A stretch of DNA of 64,000 nucleotides from contig NC_134537.1 in assembly GCF_050624435.1 (NCBI RefSeq), positions 120,455,586 through 120,519,585 of the forward strand. Reading direction: 5' to 3'. Source of the DNA: Tenrec ecaudatus. Taxonomy: Eukaryota > Chordata > Mammalia > Afrosoricida > Tenrecidae. The notes beneath the pieces were generated by a model. That model saw only the letters and a list, made by a program, of their open reading frames with translations. It was not told the origin of the DNA and made no database searches. Each line of letters starts with the position of its first letter. Position 1 is the stretch's first letter. Both the position numbers and the translations under genes were made by a program. Below, one piece after another: positions 57,025 to 64,000 of this stretch.

Positions 57025-57934
57025 TGTTAGTCCGAGTTGACTAGAGAAACAAATCTAGAGACACTCATGTGTTTAAGAACAAGCTTTATCACTGGTACAG
57101 ATAAGGACTGGAAGCACAGGGAATCCAGGATAAATAAACCACTCAAGACCAATAATGAGAGTAGCCATACCAGGAGGGGAAGCAGAAGGTAAGGTAGAAA
57201 GGGGGAACTGATCACAAGGATCTACATATAATCCTCTCCCTGGGGGATGGACAACAGAAAAGTTGGTGAAGGGAGACATCGCATAGTGTAAGACACGATA
57301 AAATAATAATTTATCAATTATCAAGGGTTTGTGAGGGAGGAGAAAAATGAGAAGTTGATACTAAGGGCTCAAGTAGAAAGAAAATGTTTTGAGAATGATG
57401 AGGGCAACAAAAGTACAAATGTGCTTGACACAATGGCTGCATGTATGGATTGTGATAAGAGTTGTACGAGCTCCCAATAAAATGACTTTAAAAAAAAGAT
57501 TAAAAAAATAAAAAGAGCTTTATATAAAGAATAATTGTGCATTAAGAAACATCCCAGCCCAATCCAGATCAAGTCCTTAAATCTGATATTTCCCCATATA
57601 TTGATACTAGTTTATAAATTCCTCTTTAGACTCCCCTGCAGCCATGCAGTGATGCCAAACACAGGAAGAGCACAGGCCAGTAGCTGAAAGTCCAATGGAT
57701 CCAGTGGTGGTGGAAGCATCTCAGCGCTGGTGTGGGTCTCCAGGTGGCTCCTCCAGCTCCTGGGCTCTAGCCTAGCTTCACATGTCTTGTCAGTAGGATG
57801 ACAAAGCAGAGTGTGGGTATGGCCTCCAGTGAGCCCTTTTTATATCTGTCATATTTCCAAAGAAGGTCATCAAGTTGTGACCTGATTGACAGACTTGATG
57901 ACTCCATCAATTGACAGATTATGTAACTGCCACA
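57025..57934 (-). mobile_element. MaLR-like LTR split by family N
   Basis: Starts TGTTAGTCCGAGTTGACTAG. After the insertion it continues with AGCCCAATCCAGATCAAGTC and ends GATTATGTAACTGCCACA. Same orientation as the two LTR copies at 52937 and 53501. Confidence 0.8.
57090..57515 (+). mobile_element. Family N 3' end inside LTR
   Basis: Starts ACTGGTACAGATAAGGACTGG and ends CGAGCTCCCAATAAAATGAC with an A-rich tail. AGCTTTAT is duplicated at 57082-57089 and 57516-57523. Confidence 0.9.
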
Positions 57935-58411
57935 AGTATGTTACTCCATCTTATTGACAGTTGTTCTCTTTTTCACTGTGAATTCACTTTTACCATGTGA
58001 ATATTATCAGGTGAAGAATAATATTCTGAATATGCATGGATTTTCCTTATTTTTAGACCAAACTAATTTGCAATTTAAACCTGTTATTGTCTGTATAACA
58101 TACCAAATAGCTCCTTCAATGTATGTAATTAGGAGTTGAATTCTACAAATATTATATGGAAATTCTAGGAACAGGCTTTACAAAAACATGAGCTTCACAG
58201 TACTTTAAATAGGCTAGTCTATGTTGTTGGAGACTCCTTCCTATCAGCATTTTTTTTTTTATGTCTTCTTTTTCTTTAAACCTGTCTGATTTCCTAGAAA
58301 CTATCTTCCAATTTCCTGCCTGTGAAGTATAAGTCTAGCTAACAGCATATTGGGAGTCACAGGGAAAAGGCCAATGTTCATTTTGTTAATGTTTATGTTT
58401 CACTCATTTCT
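57935..58411. other. No recognised feature
   Basis: AT-rich unique sequence with a T-run at 58250-58260. Confidence 0.4.
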
Positions 58412-58745
58412 TTTTATTTTTAAACAATTTATTGGGGCTCATACAATTCTTTTTTTCATACAATTCTTATCACAGTTCATACATATACATACATCAATTG
58501 TATAAAGCACATCTGTACAGTCTTTGCCCTAATCATTTTTTTCTCCTCTTTTCTTTTTTTACATTTTATTAGGGACTCATACAACTCTTATCACAATCCA
58601 TACATATACATACATCAATTGTATAAAGCACATCCATACATTCCCTGCCCCAATCATTCTCAAGGCATTTGCTTTCCACTTAGGCCCCTTGCATCAGGTC
58701 CACTTTTTTTTCTCCTCCCTCCCCTTTCCCCCCTCCCTCATCACT
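58412..58745 (-). mobile_element. Two adjacent family N 3' ends
   Basis: Two antisense tails in tandem: 58412-58540 (AACAATTTATTGGGGCTC) and 58553-58745 (ACATTTTATTAGGGACTC). Each has its own T-rich start and ATACATACATCAATTGTATA block. Confidence 0.88.
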
Positions 58746-59290
58746 CGTTTCTAATAATTGCCCACATCATCTTCTCTTTTGTTTTTGTTTTGTCATTACA
58801 GAGACCCTTGTACTGCACAGAACATCTTTTGTCTTAGATGATAAAGCAATGATAGTTGCCCAGATGGACGGATGTTACAGGGGTGATGATTGGCCAGGGA
58901 AGTTAACTACTTGCTTCATAAACCAACTTTTATGCAATTGCCACCAATTCCAGACCCTTAGGTTTCCTACTCTAACTCATGCTGCTTCTTTGCTTTCCCT
59001 GTTGCCGTCATTGGTTTCAGCATTCACAGGCCTGCTGAGCTTACTATCATTCACTCATTTACTTTCCATCTTCCAATATTTTTTTGGTTTTGGCTACTTT
59101 ACTTGATAGCTTTACCCTTATGCGTTTTGTCTTAAAGAAAGCAAAACAAAACAAAACTAATTTGTATGGAGATCTGAGCAAAAGCGGAGGTCAGTTTGTA
59201 TTTTAAACTGTCTTTTCAATCAGGAAATTCTTATTTTTGCAAGCTCATGAATGTAACATTATTGCAATACTATGAATGTAACCATAGTGA
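58746..59290. other. No recognised feature
   Basis: Mixed unique sequence. An 85-codon frame (58849-59106) has no recognisable domain. Confidence 0.4.
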
Positions 59291-59699
59291 GTAGGAAAGA
59301 ACTTCAAATGGATCACAGGAAAGTGAGGTGAGAAGATAATGGTGCGGCAAGGGTCTCCCACAGATTGAGTTCTTTCGCTTGCCCAACGAAGACTCATGGG
59401 GCAGGGAGCCAAGCTTACCATGCCAGCTACAAGCCTTTTTATAGAAATGCCTTGCAAAGGGCGGGGTGACAGGGGCCCTTTAAAAACACAGATCTCTCCG
59501 AGTCATGCAAAAGGAGATGCTTACAAGGCAGTTTAGGAAGAAGGGCATTATGTTTATTTACGATGAGAGGTACTGAAGCCTGGGATTTGGGTCTACATGG
59601 GTAGAATTTGGTAATTTGGTATGCGTGCACGAGGTGTCCAAAAATCGAGTCAACTGTAGTGGTTTCTGAGTAGGCTGTCACCACTTATTATGGGGGGAT
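59291..59699 (-). mobile_element. Possible LTR, unclassified
   Basis: On the minus strand, TTTCTATAAAAAGGCTTGTAG lies near 59440 and a downstream AAAGAACTCAATCTGTGGG suggests an LTR U3/R layout. No termini or duplication found. Confidence 0.3.
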
Positions 59700-61679
59700 G
59701 TACATACTCTGGGCAGCTAGTTCCTGAGGTTTAACACTTGTGGTCAGATGTTCTTTGCTCTTGGGTTCAATTCCAGATCACCAGCATTTGGTCTGCTCCT
59801 GCTGCTATGATTAGTGTAAGGTGGTCCCTCGTTGAAAAGCAAGGCTGTGTAAGTAAAATGCCAACCCCCTCCTTAGAAAACTGCACTACAGAGGACAGTG
59901 CTGAAGATACAGCCCAGGGAGAGCGACAGTCGGCTTCCCGGACCACATGGCAGCAAACTAAGAGAGAGAGAGAGAGAAGCATCCTGGCCCACCAAGTTCT
60001 GAGGATGACCTTCTGATCGGAGCAACTAATGCACAGAGAGGACTGTAGGGTTGGCTCCACAAGACACAGGGGGCAGCAAATCAGGGACACAGTGTGGGGA
60101 TTGTGTCCAATCTGATTCCCCCCCCCCCCAACACTTGAGGAGCAAAGCAATAAACTCCCTGAAGAATTTTGAAAATAGACTTTGGACTCGGGGTGGGGGC
60201 GGGGGGTGGGTGGGCAGCAGGGCTTGGAATTGCATCAGACCTGAATGGAAACATTCATAAGGGTCAGAAGACAGACTTGGAATGATTCATAGGCTATTTT
60301 AAAAAGCTTTTATTTTTCATGTCTATCTCTGTAAGATAGGCAGGATAAACAATCCCGAAGAGAAAACAATGGGACAGATGGTTCCAGGGGGTGGGGGGCA
60401 GGGGAGAGGAGGAAGTGGGGGAAAAGGATGGGGGAGTCATAAAAACAATCAAAGGAAAAGGGAACAGCAAGAGATCTAAAATTGATGCCAGGAGTGCATA
60501 GAATATCTGGTGAGGTTCGATCAAGAGCAATGAAGCTGAAAGAAAGAACAGAGAACCGAAAACAGGTCAAACATGATGGTGGGACAGGAGGAAAGTAAAA
60601 GAAAATAGAGGAAGTAGGAGGCAAAAGACATTTATAGAGTTATAAACGTAGGCATGTACATATGTAAATATATTAGGTGTATATACATATATCTATAAGT
60701 TGCATATTAAGGTAATAGGCATTGGGCCTCTACTCAGATCCTCTCTCAATGCAAGAACACTTTGTTCTAATAACCTGGCATTCTGTGATGCTCACCTTTA
60801 CAACACAATCATCTCTGAAGACAAAATGGATGCATAAACTAATGTGGTGAGAAAAGCTGATGGTGCCTAGCTATTATAAGATATAGTGTCTGGGGTCTTA
60901 AAGGCTTGAAGTTAAACAATTGGCCATCTAGCAGGGAAGCAACAAAACCCACATGGAAGAAGCACATCAACCCATATAATCACAAGGTGTCAATGGGATC
61001 AGGTATCAGGCATCTGAAGACCCCAACAAATAACCATTTTGATGTGAATGATGGGGGTCAGAATGGAGACCCAAAGCACATCTGTAGATGATTTGACATC
61101 CCCTCACAGAAGGGTCACAAGGAAGGGATGAGCGAGCCATCGTGCAGTAAAGCACCAACTAAACACACATTCCTCAAATTCTTTAATGCTTCTGTCTCCC
61201 CACTCACTATCATGACCCCAGTCCTATCTTACAAATGTGGCTAGACAAGAAGCTCTTGATACACAGAATCCAGGACACATAAACACCTCAGGACCAATAA
61301 TGAGAGTAGTGATAGCATGAGGGTAGGGGGAAGGTGGCGAGAGAAGGGGGAGTGAGGGGAAACTGATTGAAGTAATTGATGTACGACACCACCTCCACCA
61401 CTCCCCCACCTCCCCGCTGATGAACAACAGAAACATGGAGGAAGGGAGACAGCAGACAGTATAAAATATGAAAATAAAAATAATTTATAAATTTATCAAG
61501 GATTCATGAGGGTGAGATGATGAAAGAGGGAGTGGAAAACAGATACCAAGGGCTCAAGTAGAAAAAAAACAATCTGGAGATGATAATGACAACATATGTA
61601 CAAATTTACTTGATACAATTGATGTGTAGAATGTTATAAGAGCTGTAAGAGCCCCCAATAAAATGATTTATTAAAAAAA
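59700..61679 (+). mobile_element. Family N retroelement, about 2-kb copy
   Basis: Collinear with 35650-37745 of the full-length copy: CAGAGGACAGTGCTGAAG, CATCCTGGCCCACCAAG, TTTTGAAAATAGACTTTGG and ATGGGACAGATGGTTCCAGG. The 3' end is GTAAGAGCCCCCAATAAAAT plus tail. The left edge is approximate. Poly-C (60118-60130) and G-rich tracts lie inside. Paired frames of 92/127 and 78/104 codons on opposite strands are compositional. Confidence 0.87.
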
Positions 61680-61728
61680 TGAGTTACAGTCTCAGAAATT
61701 CACAGGCACAGTTCTACCCTGGCTATGA
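61680..61728 (+). mobile_element. AfroSINE fragment
   Basis: GAGTTACAGTCTCAGAAATTC and GGCACAGTTCTACCCTGGC match the SINE body just downstream of the family N tail. Confidence 0.65.
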
Positions 61729-61782
61729 AATCAATCAATCAATCAATCAACCAATCAATTAATCAATAATCATTCAATCAAA
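61729..61782. repeat. (AATC)n microsatellite
   Basis: Repeats of AATC, perfect at first and then interrupted (CCAATC, AATTAATC). Confidence 0.95.
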
Positions 61783-63150
61783 TGCATGATTCTGACAGGT
61801 GAGAAAAATACATCCTTATGGGATGAAAAGAAAACGGAAATGACAGAGGTTATTGTAATATACCATAAGTTAAAATGTTAACTGGATGTGGGTTTTGATT
61901 GATCCCATATGTCTTGACTTGGGGAAGTTCTTCAAAGTCTTATGAACTTGAAAAATGGGGGTGGAAGAATCAAGTTTTTTTCCTAACCTGTCTCAATGGT
62001 ATTTTTCTATGAACTTTTAAAAACAACTTTGTACTAAAATATACTTTAAAAACTGTTAACATTACTTTTCCTGCATATATATAATAAATATCAGTGCCAG
62101 TTTACATATAAAATTATTTAAATATATTATATAGATTATGTATAACATAACTGTACAGTGTATGAAGTAATGCTATTATATATAAGCATGGATAAAAGTA
62201 TATATTTAAATAAGTCAGTACAAATTGTATAGCCCACTTTACATTTAAAAATCATATTATGACTATTGATTCATGAAATAAAATATTAATTGGCACATAA
62301 TTTTAATTGCTACATAATATTGTAAGTGAACCTGGTTTACTTAATGCCTTTATTTTTAGACTCTGAATTTGTTTTCTGAATTTAGTTTGTTGTCATATGG
62401 TTGTCTGGCTCTCACCTCCGCTTTTCTTCACGAGTGGCACACGTGACTTTGATCACATTCCCACCATAAAGTGGGACCTCTGCTTATTCACCAGGGAGTC
62501 TCACTAAATCAGCTCTGGAAAGTCCTTCAAAAAGGCTCAAGAAAATCCTTCCTGAGAAACAGAGGAGTGGCTGTCGGAACCCCTCGCTGTGGGTAGTTGC
62601 TGCTATTGCTCCTGCTGCACAGCGTGTACGTGTGTACTTTGGTTGGAAAGAGCAATACAGATTCCTTCGCTGTCAGACTCCCCTGGGCCACCCAGCATGC
62701 ACAGGGATTTCCCTCTCCAAGGGGAAAGGTGGGTATGATGAGTGTTGTGTAATATCAGATAACATGACGTTCCTATAGCACACAAATAGACATTTACTCT
62801 CCCAGAACAGCTATTGAGTGTGAGGCTGAATCACTCATTAATGTAAGCCATTTATCCATAGGCTGACTTTCCCACTTTGCTTCATTGGCCTTCACTGAAT
62901 TCTAAATGTACAGTGGCAGGAGGTGTGTGGAATGTGGGCACCGTGAAGGCACACTGTCAGAGAGTGACAGCCGAGTTATCGTCTGTAAATTTTTTATGCA
63001 GTATTTTGGCTGAAATTTATTTGTTTTAAATAAAACATATTTCTGGAGTTAGTTATAACAACAAAAACCATTTTTGTAAGCTCAATTTACATGTATCATT
63101 CTATTTACAGAGCTAAATCTCTATGCTAATTTACTTTTTGAAACTTCTAA
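61783..63150. other. No recognised gene
   Basis: AT-rich to about 62400, then GC-balanced unique sequence at 62400-62970. No repeat family recognised in the latter. No ORF above 60 codons. Confidence 0.45.
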
Positions 63151-63151
63151 T

Positions 63152-63350
63152 GAGACCTGGTGGAGTCGTGGGTTATGTGTTGGGTGGATAACCACAATAT
63201 CAGCAGTTCAAAACCATCAGCTCCTCTGTGGGATAAATATGAGGTTCGCTGCTCCCATGAAGTATGACATTATTAGAAAATCACAGGGGCACTTCTACTT
63301 AGTCCTATGGGATCACTAGGAATCAGAAGAGCTTTGATGCCAGTGAATAA
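63152..63350 (+). mobile_element. AfroSINE-type SINE
   Basis: GACCTGGTGGAGTCGTGGG, TCAGCAGTTCAAAACCATCAG, GATAAATATGAGGTTCGCTGC and GGGATCACTAGGAATCAGAAG are in order. Nearly full length, moderately diverged. Confidence 0.87.
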
Positions 63351-63393
63351 TATACCCGTCAGAAATGCCATTAGTTGATTACCACAATGCTGA

Positions 63394-63432
63394 GTGTGTG
63401 TGTGTATGTTTGCATGTGTGTGTGTGTATGTT
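63394..63432. repeat. (GT)n-rich microsatellite
   Basis: Interrupted GT repeats. The Cys/Val-rich frames through it are repeat-encoded. Confidence 0.9.
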
Positions 63433-64000
63433 TTTTTTTCTGACATTGCAATCATGCACTGTTATTTTCCTTCCAGCTGGTGTTTGTGGAAAAAACATTC
63501 TTTTTTCTTTGTATTGTCAATGGGTGAAGGTTTGCAGAATACATTAGTGTTCCATTCAACAAACCATGTCCATTTTCCTTCATCTCATTGACTGCCATTC
63601 CATCATGAACCAACACGTCCTACTTCCTCCCCGTGCTGTTTCCATCCTTCCTCTTTCCTACCTCTTCTGAAATGCATCCTTGGGTAAACACGACCTTTGG
63701 AACTCAAACAGTTGATTGTTTTAAGGTGTTTACACTTTCTTACTGCCATTGTTCCCCGCTGTAGACTGGTCTGTTGTTGGGCTAAATTTGCAAAGGGTGC
63801 CTTACTTTCCAGACCAGAATGGCAGTTAGGGCCATAGTCCCTGGTTTCCATTAGACTCTACTGAATCAGTAAGCCTAGTTTATAAAAAATATTTTTGAGC
63901 TTTGTTATGCTTTTTCTTCCACTCTATCTAGTACCTTCTCTTGTAAACCCTTTCAGAATTGCCTTTTTAAAAAAGTTGCTGATTTTGAGAGGGGTGGGCG
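63433..64000. other. No recognised gene
   Basis: GC-balanced unique sequence to the window end. Frames of 60-82 codons overlap on both strands, with no recognisable domain. Confidence 0.4.

Noticed and set aside
59767-60150. 127-codon minus-strand ORF
   Set aside because: Lies wholly in the family N copy with an opposing 92-codon frame on the plus strand; no domain.
61729-61782. CRISPR-like short repeats
   Set aside because: Simple AATC microsatellite in a mammalian genome with no spacers.

Overview
This is mammalian nuclear DNA with no intact gene that I can support. It reads as a gene-poor intergenic or intronic stretch built mostly from layered retrotransposon debris. Three repeat groups point to an afrotherian, most likely a tenrec. 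The first is many RTE/BovB LINE fragments. The second is many AfroSINE-type SINEs whose 3' ends match the BovB tail. The third is two short hAT elements with SPIN-type termini; SPIN is known from few mammal lineages, including tenrec, bushbaby, murine rodents and some bats. The species call is an inference.

Layout. 1-3.3 kb: mostly unique AT-rich DNA with one SINE and small LINE scraps. 3.3-6.0 kb: a decayed processed copy of MLLT3 (AF9), into which a retroposed U8 snoRNA (SNORD118) has jumped with its own target-site duplication. 6-15 kb: unique DNA, a possible old LTR, BovB 5' and 3' pieces and an antisense L1. 15-23 kb: L1 ends, a decayed mariner transposase, ERVL-like LTRs, one SPIN, and a complete-looking 1.3-kb copy of a long noncoding retroelement called family N here. 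23-33 kb: BovB on both strands, including a 2.1-kb degenerate copy, plus old L1, AfroSINEs, a perfect SPIN insertion and an LTR. 33.8-37.7 kb: an apparently full-length family N element split by a 765-bp pogo/Tigger-like transposon. 37.9-41.3 kb: a near-complete antisense BovB split by other LINE insertions. 41-52 kb: mostly unclassified sequence with two longer unexplained ORFs, SINEs, L1 and BovB. 52-58 kb: three same-strand LTR-like copies, a possible MaLR-type provirus, and an RPL10 processed pseudogene. 58-64 kb: more family N copies, one SINE and AT-rich unique DNA.

How the parts relate. L1 machinery (TT|AAAA targets, poly(A), 14-17 bp duplications) explains the processed pseudogenes, the U8 copy and family N. 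BovB explains the AfroSINEs through a shared 3' end. DNA transposons (SPIN, Tigger-like, mariner) are a separate cut-and-paste layer. The clearest points of interest are the U8-in-MLLT3 nest, the full-length noncoding family N with an L1-like 5' start, and the Tigger-like element that keeps an open C-terminal transposase frame. Family identifications rest on recognition of sequence by eye, not on a database search.
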